Shown in pieces: positions 1-11,756 of a DNA stretch of 64,000 nt. Numbering within the stretch: the first letter of the stretch is position 1; each line of letters begins with the position of its first letter. The notes beneath the pieces were generated by a model, which had not been told where the DNA came from, ran no database searches, and saw nothing but the letters and a program-made list of their open reading frames with translations. This DNA is from Euptelea pleiosperma (taxonomy: Eukaryota > Streptophyta > Magnoliopsida > Ranunculales > Eupteleaceae): contig CM068547.1 in NCBI GenBank assembly GCA_035048495.1, positions 18,731,913 through 18,795,912 of the forward strand. The letters run 5' to 3'. Made by a program: the position numbers and the translations under genes.

Positions 1-2002
1 TGATATTAAATATAAGTACATTCCCTTAAAAAAAATTTGGATAAAAGACAACTGTCGCATAAAAAAAATCACTATTTTGCAAATATGCAAAAACAACAAT
101 ATAAACCTTGAATCAATCACGTACAAATTTTTTCTAACTCATAGTTAACACATGATATTTCATGATTGCCAATGGATATTTAAGTTCCGGGATTTCAGAC
201 CGTGGATGCCAGGTTTTTCACTTCAATTGAGTCTTCTTTTGGAATGTCTTAAATGCGACACAAAAGGAGTTGCTTGTTTAAGGTTACAAATGTGCAAATT
301 GCTTCCCAGTTCCAAGTAGTCAAGTTCAAATTTAGACATGCAATTAAAACCAAAATTTGTGTTGAAAAGTTGAAGTGAAATTATTAGTTACAAACATGCA
401 GGTCTTGACTACTTTTATCTGTGTAGCTAGCCTTCTTCTATCCACCATCTGTGTAGAAAAGCTTTCTCAAAGAATTAAAAAAATCCATCCGATAAATTAG
501 TCAGTACCCAGTGAGAACCTAAACCACTAACCAAGCATCTTCATCTATTAGAAGCAATAAAATAGCAAAACCGTTGGATTAGTTTAGTGCGTTAACGAAT
601 AAATTAAAATCGTGAACCAAAGCATTTCAAATCCAAGAAGAAATATTGCAACCAACAAATCGAAAAAAGAAAATAGTTTTAAAAAAAAAAGATCAAGAAA
701 TAAATACATGATTTCGACTATATATCAATGAAATGTGGATAGAATCATGAATTTCATCTCAACCTTTGAATACATCAACTTGTGAGTGTGACCACATCAA
801 CTTGTGACCAACCATATCTAGTAAATATAGCCATAACTATAAATCCTATCAACCCCACATCGAAATTCATAAAAAGGATTGAATTCTTAGATCTCAAATC
901 CCTTAAATGTTGCCAGATCATGATTAGGTTTTTCCTTGTCGTTTTGAGTCTAGACTTATGGAGACTGGATTTTTTCTTTGTTGCAGACGTTTACAGTTGA
1001 GGTCAGATCATTGTTGTTGGGGTCGTTGGTAGTGAAATCGTTGATCAGTGCTACAATCAGTTAATCATTGTGAAGTGGGCCATATCGATGGCCTGCCTTC
1101 CACATTGACGGAGAAAATTTTGCTCCTGTGTTTTGTGCTCCCGTCCAATCTTCTTTTGGAGAAACTTTTTTGTTTCTATGTTTTTTGCTGCCGGCGAAAA
1201 ATACTTATATGAGATATGGGAGTTGAAAAGATTTTAAGAGTAATGGAGAGTTTTTAAAAGTTGTGTAACCGAAGAGAGTGAAAGGTTTTGTAATGTGTAG
1301 ATGGAAAATGACGTTTGGGAATAGAGATTAAAGAGGTGAACCACGGAATTTAATTAAGAGGCAAATAAGGAATATATAATTGATTTGGGGTTGTGGAATT
1401 TGAACCATTAAGAAGTTAAGAGGAAGATATGTTTTAGGTTTAAGATGAGAGAGGATGTTAAGGGGTGTTTTTGGAAAAAGCAGTGTGAAAAAGATGGAGG
1501 AAGCGCCACCTCAGCAGTGCCAAGGTGACATCACTGATACTGCAATAGAAAATTGAAAACATGGCATCTGTTGCTAGTCCAGAAAGCTCTTTAGCATGCA
1601 ATTTTGTTGGTTGTTCTTTGAGTATAAACCTCAAAATCTGTTTTCTTCTAGCCTCATAAGAAAAGGAATCAGATTGTATTCCTGATGAGAAGTAATCGGC
1701 TGAAGACTCGGATTAATCTTCTAAGGGGATCTACTAGGTGCACATGTAAGGTAACAAATGTTGAGATAATAATATTACTTGTTTCCTTTTAAAATTGATT
1801 GTATCCTAAAAATTCACACATGTTTTAGGGCTAAACTGATCATCCTGATTGGTGAAGTCAATTGTGAACAACATATGAACCTATATAACCACTCCATACA
1901 AACTTCCTTGATTGGTAGCATAATTCTTCTGATTTACAGAGAGGAGAACGATCTCACTATTTTTTTCCTTCTATTTAGCAAGTTAACATAGTAAAAACTT
2001 AC
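1..2002. other. AT-rich intergenic DNA, no feature recognised
   Basis: I see no long open reading frame, tRNA or clear transposon terminus here. The sequence is AT-rich with scattered homopolymer A and T runs. Two ORFs of about 70 codons (782-1000 and 1779-1991, plus strand) have no recognisable motif and are of a length expected by chance. Confidence 0.6.
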
Positions 2003-2110
2003 CGAGTCAACTCACAACTAGGCAGGGTTGACTCGACTCAGCTGATTTTCAAGTTGGCTTGGTGTGTTTCTCAGAAACTTGTCGAGTCAACTCAACTCGA
2101 CTGGGTCTTA
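2003..2110. repeat. Cluster of GAGTCAACTC-type motifs
   Basis: The decamer GAGTCAACTC and its partner GTTGACTCGACTC recur several times in both orientations within about 100 bp, so the segment can fold on itself. This is probably a fragment of a palindromic DNA transposon, but no target duplication or complete terminus was found. Confidence 0.4.
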
Positions 2111-2243
2111 TAATTTTTGATATATAAAGTTTATTTTAGATAGAATATTATGGTAAAAAAGTGGTAATTTATATGCATATAAAACTAATATATTTCAAGT
2201 CTAAGTTTTCGAGTTTTTAAACACTGAGATGTAGTTGTAGTAA

Positions 2244-2635
2244 GAGTAAAACTTCTATCACAGCGTTCTGACAGATGCTTCTGTCACAATGAAAATCACA
2301 GGCCATGTGGCATACTCTTAGTGGATGCTGACTGTATGGATGTTTGGACACCTCTAAACCAAAAATCAGCCTGATTAGTGATTTACAACCTTTGGATTTT
2401 GCACCCAAATAACACTCAATAATGCTCAATTTTTACTGTTAAAATGAACCCATGAAAATAACTTCAATTGAACCACTTAGAAATCACTAATCAGGCTGAT
2501 TTTTGGTTTAGAGGTCCACTGAGGGACTGGCCAAACATCCATACGGTCAGCGTCCACTAAGAGTGCGCTACGTGGGCTGTGATTTTCATTGTGACAGAAG
2601 CATCTGTCAAAACGCTGTGATAGAAGTTTTACTCA
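2244..2635. mobile_element. Palindromic MITE, Mutator-like (family P, copy 1)
   Basis: The left arm starts GAGTAAAACTTCTATCACAG and the right arm ends with its exact complement. The arms run about 140-150 bp and meet near a short AT-rich centre, so almost the whole element is an inverted repeat. Flanking 9-mers at 2235-2243 (TTGTAGTAA) and 2636-2644 (TTGTACTAA) agree at 8 of 9 positions. Long terminal inverted repeats with a 9-bp duplication are typical of Mutator-like non-autonomous elements. No coding capacity. Related copies lie at 11.8-13.6 kb. Confidence 0.8.
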
Positions 2636-3723
2636 TTGTACTAATGTATAAGATGTACAATAAGAGGGAAAATCAAGTCCAAAAAAGCAAAGATATTAAT
2701 GACATAGGGCAATTATCTACATCATCACCATGTTACAAGGTCCTCAGCCTTGATATCACGAAATTATTTTAGAATGCTTGAACACTCTATCAAGAGGCTT
2801 CCTAATATCATTACAAACCACCAAAATAGGACTTTGCAATCCTAAAAGATTATGCTACTGTTTTCTTTCAAATGCCTCGACAAAGGGAGAACGCGAATGT
2901 CATGCCCCCAAATCCGATATTTGGTCATATTGACCTTTCTCGTATCTTGAGGCGCGATCTGATTATACAAACGCACAGTTAAACAAAACTGGTATCACGA
3001 TGCAGCGGAAATACACCGGATAATTTTTTTCATTTTGTTTAAACAATCCATAAGACGAAACGCACTTCATTGACACATGAATAATGTTAGAGGATCTCTT
3101 ACCTCAAACAAAACTGTAATATGCCCATCCAAAAGAAAACATTGTATATCTATCGTACTCCCAAATACATGTTACTAAACAGTCAAACGACCTACATAAC
3201 TCATGTATCCTTCTACAAGATAGAAGAATTAAACAAAATATAACATCGTCTCTAGCACAAGTCTATCAACAGAAATGCTGAAAGCATTAGACCAACTTCC
3301 CCTTATCCTTTCATGAAAACAAAATATTTTAAAACGATGAGCTAGGGCCCAGTAAGTACATTCCTCATGCGTAAAACCACTTAAATCAGCGACTTTTGTT
3401 TATTTTAAAACAAATACGATTTGCAACTGAATTTCGCATGTAATTCGATAAAACTCAATTCTCCATCAATTACTTACGTATAACTTCGAATACAATGAAG
3501 ACTTTTCATATAACAGTCAACTTTTCTCTTATCAGAATACCCGTGACCATTTCTATAAAGTCAAACTATCAAATCTGATGTATTCCGTACCAACATTCCA
3601 TCGGTCCTAGTGTACGATGTCAACACTTCTAGTCCACAAGTAAACTCCCTAATGTGCACACTAATTGTTTCATTAGGTATCCTCTCTCCGGATTCCCTAA
3701 TTTTCTTTTAGGTATAAATACCC

Positions 3724-3866
3724 GAGGAGTCTCATGAATGAGACAACGCCTATTCTTTAGGGGACTGGAACCCCAAGGGGTCTTAAGGATATAAGACAAC
3801 GCCTGATGCTTTAGAGGACTAAAACCCCAAGGGGTCTCAAAAAAATGAGACAACGCCTGATTCCAA
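3724..3866. repeat. Tandem repeat, 53-54 bp unit, about 2.6 copies
   Basis: The phrase AGACAACGCC recurs at 3741, 3794 and 3848, each followed by a degenerate copy of the same block with AACCCCAAGGGGTCT. The repeat lies inside the solo LTR. CCCCAAGGGG is itself palindromic. Confidence 0.8.
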
Positions 3867-4320
3867 CTAATCTGATATTCCACATTTCCAATCACGTTTT
3901 ATTCATGTCCTTAATCGTATTCATATGCATAAAATAATAATGTTTGTAGAAACATCTTTACATGCATAACATGCATATTTTTGCATTTTGAAACTAAAAA
4001 TAAGAACATTTAAGCCCTATCAATATCTTAGAAAGCGAATACATAAAACAGATGAAAAACGCATATATCTCATTTTAAATTAATTTGAGCATGACTTCAT
4101 CCAACTAAATAGATTACACATGTCCTCATCTATCATAATTTCGTGCTTTTAAGATTACAAGAAATTATCAATGCATTTACACATTTTATGTGGAAAATAC
4201 AAGAATTTAAATTTTTCCTTGCTAAAATTTAACAGATAACAAGAATAACATTTTCAAACATTTTTCCCAAAAATAATAGAATTTTCTAGAATTTTTCTAC
4301 AATATTCTATGAATTTTCTA

Positions 4321-4458
4321 CTATTTCAAAAAAAAATAAAAAATAAAAAAAATATTTATAAATAAATAAATAAATAATAATTAATCAATTAAATAAATAA
4401 ATAATAATTAAATAATTAAATAATTAAATAATTAATTAATTAATTAAATAAATAAAGG
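4321..4458. repeat. AT-only low-complexity tract
   Basis: About 140 bp of degenerate AAAT/AATT/AATA microsatellite inside the solo LTR, with almost no G or C. Confidence 0.85.
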
Positions 4459-5009
4459 CATAAAATAACTATGTACTTACAAGTGAATACGTTAGAATCC
4501 CAAATCTTTAAACCTCGTACGATGCGAATCTCGAGGTAGCACGTATCTCGAGGCAGTAGGCTCCACAAAAACTTTTTAAAAGACCTCCTGAATATTTTCA
4601 GGAATTCCTAGGAATTTTTTAAAATTTCTTCTAGTAGAGAGATTTTTTTGCAAATATTCTTACCTTAGGGGTTAGAATGCAAATACACAAATTGATGTAA
4701 TTTTCTCAAGGCATGGCCTTGTATTTATAGAGGTTTAAAACTCAGAACTTTTTATTCATATCCGATGTGGGACTATAATTTTGAAAATTATCTTTTTTTT
4801 TCAAATTTTATATTTTTGATATCAAACTATATCTTTAAAATGTTGCCCAGAACTAAACACAATAACTTTTGACTCGCACGTCCGATTTGGACAAACTTGA
4901 TACCGATAGAAAGCTATTGTTGAGACCTTTAAAATGGTATACATATAATGTTCAAAGTATTATAAAAAGTCTACTATAATATTGCTAGAAATAGGGTCAT
5001 TACAGCGAA

Positions 5010-5553
5010 CATCCTCCAAAGCACCTGACCTTTAAAGTCAAAGTAACTACGAAACGAAGAGGTAAAGATTTCTTTGATTTTGCTTAGGAAAATCAAATTG
5101 ATGCCAACTAAAGACAGAAAGAACTCACCTTTGCCGAAACACAATGGATGGGTATTAATATTCTGCTCGGGCTCCTTCCACATGATGCATCTGTGCTTTT
5201 AACCAATGTAACTCTACCACCAAACGAAAGATAGCTTTTCGTCTAAGAAGCCAATTTCCTTTCCACTGTTTCTGTAAGCGAATCCCAAATGCATTTCGTA
5301 ATAGAACATGCTGCTATAGGAAGTGTAAGGTAGGAGATGTGGAACCTCCCAAACGCACTTCCATACATCTTGCATAATCTTCAAAATGCCATCTCCAATT
5401 CTAGAATCTTTTTCACATATAAAAAAAATAAAAATAAATAAATTCTAGACTTTTTCTCAAATTCTAAAAGAAAAAGAAAAAAAATCTTTACATATTCTAT
5501 ACCACATACACCCCATTAAAGGTGGTTTTAAATTCGTGCACGTCCTCTCTATT
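5010..5553. other. Intergenic, no feature recognised
   Basis: No motif, long ORF or repeat boundary seen. Short A-rich runs occur around 5420-5490. Confidence 0.5.
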
Positions 5554-5720
5554 GTTTTCTGAAGTGGTGCCACTCTAATTCACCTAAAGAAGGTTTGTCT
5601 TGTGTGCTGACTCTTTCGAAGGTCTCTTCAAACTCCCTGAATTGTTTTGATCATGGGATTGTTTCCACTTTCCAGCCTGTCCTTCATCATATTTGGGTAT
5701 CAGAGCCAATGTTTGGAAGC
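5554..5720 (+). mobile_element. Relic of a Ty1/copia LTR end with primer-binding site
   Basis: The segment ends in GGGTATCAGAGCCA (about 5695-5708), one mismatch from the TGGTATCAGAGC primer site complementary to initiator tRNA-Met that is standard in plant Ty1/copia elements. The 110 bp before it recur at 7151-7272, consistent with an LTR end. The downstream DNA has no intact gag frame. Confidence 0.5.
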
Positions 5721-7150
5721 AAACCAGGAGGAGATGATTAAGTTTATGATTGCGTGTAAGGTCTTAGGATAAGGAAGAGTAGTTTGTATCGTGATCGATG
5801 AACAAAGTAATAAAATTCTGGTTCGAAGGAGGCCGTGGAAAAATTGATAAGGTTGGATAGAATACAGGAGTGCAATAAAAACGTAAAAAATGTGTTTTTC
5901 ATACACTCTTCTTCTCTTAGAACATATTTTGAGGATGTATGGTGTAAATTTGTTCTAGTGGAAAATTGCCAAATTTTTTTGGAAAAAATCTTGGCTGGAA
6001 GAATGAACCATCTACAACCACACGAGGCAAGCTTATGATTTCAGAAGGATGGGTAAAACTTTGTACTTCTGAGGAACTCTTCATACTTATATTGTCAAAC
6101 ATGCATGGAAGACACGAAAACGGTACCCAACAACAAAAACCCGAAGATGTTAACGAGCATCCCAGCCCTGAAGCACAATTTTTTTTATAAGTAACATAAC
6201 TTTTACTAATTGAGGAAAAGCTCCGGAAACAATATACAAAACTAAGCACTTGTGAAAAAGATTCTCGCGAGTGGTAAAAATATAAACAATACAGGATTTC
6301 CTTCACAACATGAAGGATCCATCTACTATCTCCAGCTCTGTGTCAAAAATTGACATACCGAATCCCCTTAAACTCCTAAAGGATGGAAAGCCAAAGGAAG
6401 GACCTCAATCTTATCTACAACTGCATCAGCAAACCCTAACTGATCCTCAAATACGCCTACTGCATTTGTGAAATTAGTAAAACATGTTATGATTAAATCC
6501 ACCATGAAGTTGAATGCAAACAGCATCCTACTTCAGTAACAAAATTTACTATTTTCCAAAATCCTTAAACACAAGAACACATATCCGTCCTTATAGAAAA
6601 GGGTTAAACGACTTAGTTGCTCCCTACACAGGTTTTCCAGAGTGCCAACAACCATCTTCTTATTATAGAGTAAACCAGAGCCAAGTGAACTCAAACTCAA
6701 TTGGCAACGATTGATGCATCTCCAAAAATGGGAGCACCAAATAGCAAGCCTTCATAATAGAATGACTTGTGCAAATGTAGGAAAAAGAGAAGAATGATGC
6801 AATATAATCTTGTCACTTGCAGCCTTATTCTTTTGGGTAAATAGTGTCTGAATGCCTTAATTTTGGTATGGTATTGTTATGTAGCATTCAATTATCTATT
6901 TAGATTTAGGAGCCTTTTGTTTTAAGTCAAGCTTCTAGAAATTAGAAGAGTTTCTATTTTCTAGACTTTTGAGAGTTGAATTGTGAAGGGAGTAAGAGTA
7001 CTTCAAAGCCCTACACCCTCATGCCTCCTATTTCTATAGAACTGAATGAAGAGTTTATAAAATTGTTTGCTTTCATTGAGATATGACTCACTTGTTTTGA
7101 TGGCGTGACCCCATCAAAGGTGGGTGGTCCTAGGATGATGCGAGTCTTTC
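5721..7150. other. Intergenic, possible decayed retrotransposon interior
   Basis: No intact coding region. A minus-strand ORF of 129 codons (5917-6306) has no recognisable domain. Position after a copia-type primer site suggests decayed internal sequence, but no gag or pol motif could be read. Confidence 0.4.
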
Positions 7151-7272
7151 TATTATTTCCTCTGAAGTCGTGCGACTCTAATTCACCTGAAGAAGGTTTC
7201 TCCTGCATGCTGGCTCCTTGAGAAGGTTTCTTCAAACTCCCTATGTTCTTTCGATTGTGAGACTGTTTTCCT
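7151..7272 (+). repeat. Second copy of the 5.55 kb LTR-end-like segment
   Basis: This stretch repeats 5554-5665 at roughly 75-80 percent by eye (shared blocks ACTCTAATTCACCT, GAAGAAGGTTT, TCTTCAAACTCCCT). It lacks the primer site that follows the first copy. The two could be the remains of a pair of LTRs or two independent fragments. Confidence 0.55.
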
Positions 7273-9532
7273 ACATCAGAAGATATTAACACTAGTTTTG
7301 TATAACATAAAATGGAAAGCAATTTGAATTGCTACATGTCCAAAAACCTTTAAATTTAGTAAACCGCAAGCCAACCTGTTCACAAGTTCCCACTCAGTGA
7401 AACAGAATATACGAATAAAACAAAAGCAAATCCTCAACTAAGATGCTCTGTACTGCAATAAAGAGGTTTACTGCAAATTGTCCTCGTATTTTTGTCAATT
7501 TTATCATCATACAATAAGAAGATTTTCTTCTATCAAATTTACATTCAAGTTGCAATCCTTGGTTCAAAAGAGCTAATTATTATTGTGTTCACAATAAGTC
7601 ATTTTTATATTTCAAAATTCAATCTAATAGAAAATGAGTTACTCAACCTAGAAAAGAAATGCAGCACCAGTTGTCAATATAAAACACATGGAGATGATGT
7701 TAAAGTGATGTTGACAATACCAAATATACCAAACATTGTTTCCCCTGTCAGAAATGCAGAATCACATTCATTTCCAATAAAACTGACTATCATCAGAAAT
7801 ACTATACATGAAAGCCTCGGCAGCCATAAACTTAAAAGTACATAACTATTTTTGAGTTAGTAACAGCAATTGTTACTGGGGAACTCATTTCCTTCACAAA
7901 TACCTGGTATTTCCTGCTTTTAATTATGGTATTCTCTACCTGTGAACTATCGCCAGCACCATATAAAAATTTAAAATTCATACCTCTACTCTGAACAGTG
8001 AACCACAATGCAGCAATCTTCCCAAACCTCTTATGAGATGGTAGTTTATTCGAACAAGCTTCCCATCTCTTGAAACCACAGAGCCGGGCTAAGGTATAAC
8101 ATGTAGAATCCTTCTTTAAAACTTTCCACAGGGTTGTGGGAACATTTTACCTTGGTATTAACACCACAGAGTTGATCCGCATCTTCAGTAAATTCTTAGC
8201 ATTGGAACTTCAACATTTTTGAGGGCAATCCAAGAGTCAAAACTTGTAGAATCCACAAATGGTAAAGCCTTATATATTTGTGTATGGGGTGAGTCAGAAA
8301 CAAAAAATATGGGGTGTGTCAAGTAATGGGTGCATGCGCTCCGGGGTTGGACGGTTATTTATAGATACACTGCGATTAAAGCCATCAACTCGTGGTTCCA
8401 ACATGGTGTGCCATCCAAATTGAACTACACACTCAAACCAGTATAAGTGGAATTATGGCAAAAACAGAGTATGCTGGACAAAGTTTCGATAACAAAGAAA
8501 ATGGTTAGAGTAGAACAACCAAATGTATTGACTCGTGAAATAAAAACAGAGTAGACAGTCTGACTTAGCAGAGAAATAGGTCATATGATCCACTTATCAA
8601 AAAAAAAAAAAAACATAGGTCATATGATCCTACTGCCTGCGAGAGTGAACTGATGATTAACATTTCAGTACAATGATGAACATAGAAGTGCTTAATGGGC
8701 TTGATGCTGCAGATGGGTGTCATGCTCTTAAGAAGCTCCTTTTCTTTTATGTTCTTGGATTCCACCAAGGCATTGATACGTACTTCTTCCACTTTGTGAG
8801 TATTGTTCAATTAAAGGACGTTGAGCATCATACCTATTGGGACTGTCATTATAGCACAGTAATCATGCCAACTCAATCCACAGGAAACTAAAAAGGTTTA
8901 GAGCCTTAAAAAATATGAGAATTTAAAAGGTGGTGCCAGCGTTATACAAATTTTCTCTTTTTGTTTTTTTTTCCCCTTTTTGTAATAAAGTATAACAAAC
9001 ATTTACTTGGGATGGGATTGTATATAATTTTTCCTTTTTGTAGGCACTTTATATAGCTATGTTGCAAAAGTTGCAGACACTGGAACTGGAAGATGTTTTT
9101 GCCAGGCCCAGTAAGTTCTGCATTTGAAACAAGCAAAATGCTTGTTCAATTCCCCAGGCCTGATGAATTTATGGATTAAGGTGGCCTTACCACATAATGA
9201 CTGTTGGCAAAGTTCATAACTTCATATAAATTTACACAATTACACTTATGGGCATGTCTGAGATTCCTGAAAATCCACAAAATCTAGTAAGGAAAGTGGA
9301 GTGTTCGTCCATGGATCCCTCTTTTGTGCATGAATCAGGGGTGCTCTGGAAGGTCATTTTCATACAGGATTTGTAAGCCAGACTACATAATCTAAACAAG
9401 AGCAAGTGAAGAGAACCCAAATCTATGGAATACTTTTTTTTTACTTCAATCATGTACAAAAGATGTTTAATGAATATGATCAACAACAGTATCCTACTGT
9501 TTATGAAAATGAGTACATGAGGATTTTGGATC
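7273..9532. other. Intergenic, 3' side of the kinase gene
   Basis: No gene recognised. ORFs up to 117 codons (7492-7845) lack motifs. The part nearest 9532 should hold the 3' untranslated region and polyadenylation site of the minus-strand kinase, which I could not place precisely. Confidence 0.5.
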
Positions 9533-11596
9533 TCACCGGCCCTTCTTCCGGGACTTGTATGGAAAGCTGGAGGGTGGTGATGGAGAAAATTCGAAGGGCA
9601 GGTGAGGGGGCTCAGACTCTCCTGAAAGCATCCTCACAATTTCTTTAATAGTGGGTCGCTTGGCAGGGGATTGCTGAAGGCAGAGGAGAGCAATTGTGAT
9701 GCAGAGGAGCGCTTGTTCTTGATGTAAAGACTGGAGAGCGGGGTCAACAAGATCCAGTAGCTTCCCTCTGTGAGCAAGTTGACGGGCCCATGAAATGAGG
9801 TTCACCCGTTCAAATTCTGACATGGGTGAGGCTGTCACCTGGAGGGGCCGGCGGCCAGAGATCAGAACTAATAGAAGAACTCCATAGCTATAAACATCGC
9901 ATTTCTCAGAGAGCTGATTGCCACCACCATACTCTGGTGCAATGTAACAGACGGTGCCCCTCAAACTGGGGGTGCTATTGACACCACCACTTTTAGGGAT
10001 ATCTCCACTTGGCCAGTCCCGGCAGTTGTGCCGACCAGTCCGAAGCTCCCCAGTAAGCCCATCCAACCACCAATCAACACTACTCCAACTACTCTGGCTC
10101 CGTGTCTTCTTCTTTTTCTGGTCCTGCCTCAAAGTCTCATCCCTCGTCCACCAATGATCTTCTCCAGTACTGCTACCACTCGAATTGAGCCCCCACTTCT
10201 TCTTCCTAGTAAGCTCCTCACAGAACTCCTCTCGCCACCATTCCCTCGCTGGGCGTCGCTTATCCTTCTTCAAGATCTGCTCCTCGTCCAATGATGTCCA
10301 CCACTCCAAACTCCTCCTCTGCTTCTTCTGCTTTGACTTCCCATGCAGTCTACTATCTCCTGAAGCAGCAATCCAATTGCTCTTCGGTCTCTCCTCCTTA
10401 ATCTCAGTCCCAATCCACTCCATCACATAGTCCTTTACACCCCCAAACTCAGAGACCCCTCCATTTTCCTGACGCCACCACCGATCGCTCTTCTTCCGCC
10501 CCCCTCCCTGATTTCCACCACCAACCAAATCCTTCCCAGTATCTATGCTAAGCTTATCAAAACACCCATCCGACATGCTCATCTTGTCCAAGATCTCAGA
10601 CGGAGATGCCTCTGCTACAATCTTCTCCGATGATGCCTCCGCATCTGGAACCCTTGAAAAACTCTCTGGTGACTGATCCACACCAACACTGGCTTCCTCA
10701 AAACCGGTTGTAATGCTCTCGGTCTCTTCAATTACAGATCCATTATCTTTAACTCCTCCATTAATCTCCAATCCTTCTAGCTTCTTTCCTTTATTAGATT
10801 CGATCTCAACAACAACAACCCCTTCTGACACAATTTGGGCCTCACAGGCATCCTCATTCTTCAATCGAGCGAGGCCGAAGTCGGCAATCTTGGCACTGAA
10901 ATAGGAATCCAAGAGAACATTACTTGGCTTGATATCACCGTGAAATATAGGCGGATTGCAAGCAGCATGAAGGAATTCAAGTCCTTTCGCAATGTCGATT
11001 GCAATTGCGAACCGTTTCTTCCACTCCGTCAGCACTGGAGACTTGCGATGAAGCAATGCATCCTGCAAGCTACCATTATGCATGAGCTCATATACTAGAA
11101 GCATCCGACGGCTACGCTTCCTCCGAACAGAGGAGAAACCGATGAGCGATACGATGTGATCAGAGTCCACCTTCCCAGCCAAGGAGAGTTCGTTCTGGAA
11201 CTCTCGCTCGCCTTCTAAAGAACCTGAATCCATGAGCTTTACAGCGATTTCTTGACCGGATGGGAGGGTGCCCCGGTAGACCGACCCGAATCCACCTTGG
11301 CCGAGGCGGTTGGAGGCGGAGAAGGATGACGTGGCGCGTCGGAGAACAGAGTAGGAGAAGCGATGAGGTGACTTTAGATCCGCTGGAGCGGTCCGTTTCC
11401 GGGATAATTTCCGGTACAGTACGGCCAGAAATATTAAGATTGATAAGGCTACGGCTGCGCCGATGAGCACTGGGATGAGAGGAGAGTAGCGGTGGGGGTG
11501 GTGGTGGTGTTGGGTTGTTTCGTTGTTGAGAGGCTTAAGTGGTAACGCTTCCGCCGATAAGATCAACGGCGGTGGTGGTGGCTGGCGAGATGGCAT
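9533..11596 (-). CDS. Receptor-like Ser/Thr protein kinase, At4g25390/At5g51770 type
   Basis: Intronless frame of 687 residues, predicted to be a plasma-membrane kinase with almost no ectodomain. Residues 1-39 are Pro- and His-rich, and 40-60 form one hydrophobic span. The kinase domain has the Gly loop GQGGFGSV at 99-106, VAIK-type Lys120, αC Glu136, HGD at 219-221 with Lys223 and Asn226, DFG at 239-241, APE at 553-555, Asp567 and Arg647. HGD replaces HRD, making it a non-RD kinase. About 300 residues (246-545) are inserted between DFG and APE, with five Trp-Trp pairs. The family assignment rests on the juxtamembrane and kinase wording I remember, not a search. I start at 11596 (MPSR...), not the in-frame ATG at 11680, because MPSR fits the family start. 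Substrate and ligand are unknown. Confidence 0.9.
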   Translation of the reverse strand: MPSRQPPPPPLILSAEALPLKPLNNETTQHHHHPHRYSPLIPVLIGAAVALSILIFLAVLYRKLSRKRTAPADLKSPHRFSYSVLRRATSSFSASNRLGQGGFGSVYRGTLPSGQEIAVKLMDSGSLEGEREFQNELSLAGKVDSDHIVSLIGFSSVRRKRSRRMLLVYELMHNGSLQDALLHRKSPVLTEWKKRFAIAIDIAKGLEFLHAACNPPIFHGDIKPSNVLLDSYFSAKIADFGLARLKNEDACEAQIVSEGVVVVEIESNKGKKLEGLEINGGVKDNGSVIEETESITTGFEEASVGVDQSPESFSRVPDAEASSEKIVAEASPSEILDKMSMSDGCFDKLSIDTGKDLVGGGNQGGGRKKSDRWWRQENGGVSEFGGVKDYVMEWIGTEIKEERPKSNWIAASGDSRLHGKSKQKKQRRSLEWWTSLDEEQILKKDKRRPAREWWREEFCEELTRKKKWGLNSSGSSTGEDHWWTRDETLRQDQKKKKTRSQSSWSSVDWWLDGLTGELRTGRHNCRDWPSGDIPKSGGVNSTPSLRGTVCYIAPEYGGGNQLSEKCDVYSYGVLLLVLISGRRPLQVTASPMSEFERVNLISWARQLAHRGKLLDLVDPALQSLHQEQALLCITIALLCLQQSPAKRPTIKEIVRMLSGESEPPHLPFEFSPSPPSSFPYKSRKKGR

Positions 11597-11756
11597 GATG
11601 AAAGCACAGGGACCAATCAACCTAAACATAAACCACCAGGATAACTGACCATAGTGACTACTTGAAGACCCAAAAGACAAACGGAACGACTTCTTCCCCT
11701 CTTCTCCCTCTCTGCTAATCTTCTCGTCGTCGTCGTCGTCTTCTTCTTCTTCTCAG
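11597..11756 (-). promoter_or_regulatory. Probable 5' leader and proximal promoter of the kinase gene
   Basis: Upstream of the chosen ATG the minus strand carries a purine-rich tract of GAA and GAC triplets (11721-11754), a common feature of plant 5' untranslated leaders. No convincing TATA box is seen before the MITE cluster begins, so native promoter sequence may be split or replaced by the MITEs. Confidence 0.45.

Larger units (their letters stand above)
2898..5004 (-). mobile_element. Solo LTR with perfect GCGAA target duplication
   Basis: On the minus strand the unit starts TGTAATGACCC and ends GGGGGCATGACA, giving the TG...CA ends of an LTR. The 5-mer GCGAA flanks both sides (2893-2897 and 5005-5009), as expected for an integrated retrotransposon reduced to one LTR by LTR-LTR recombination. 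A minus-strand TATA-like box (CTATAAATAC, about 4716-4726) followed by a leader-like stretch supports the orientation. No internal domain or primer site adjoins it. The superfamily is not assigned. Confidence 0.85.

Noticed and set aside
7011..7322. Minus-strand ORF of 103 codons as a gene
   Set aside because: Overlaps the LTR-end-like repeat at 7151-7272 and has no recognisable motif.
9954..10430. Three plus-strand ORFs of 67-88 codons within the kinase gene
   Set aside because: They lie antisense to the intact kinase frame and follow its composition; no motif or separate signal.
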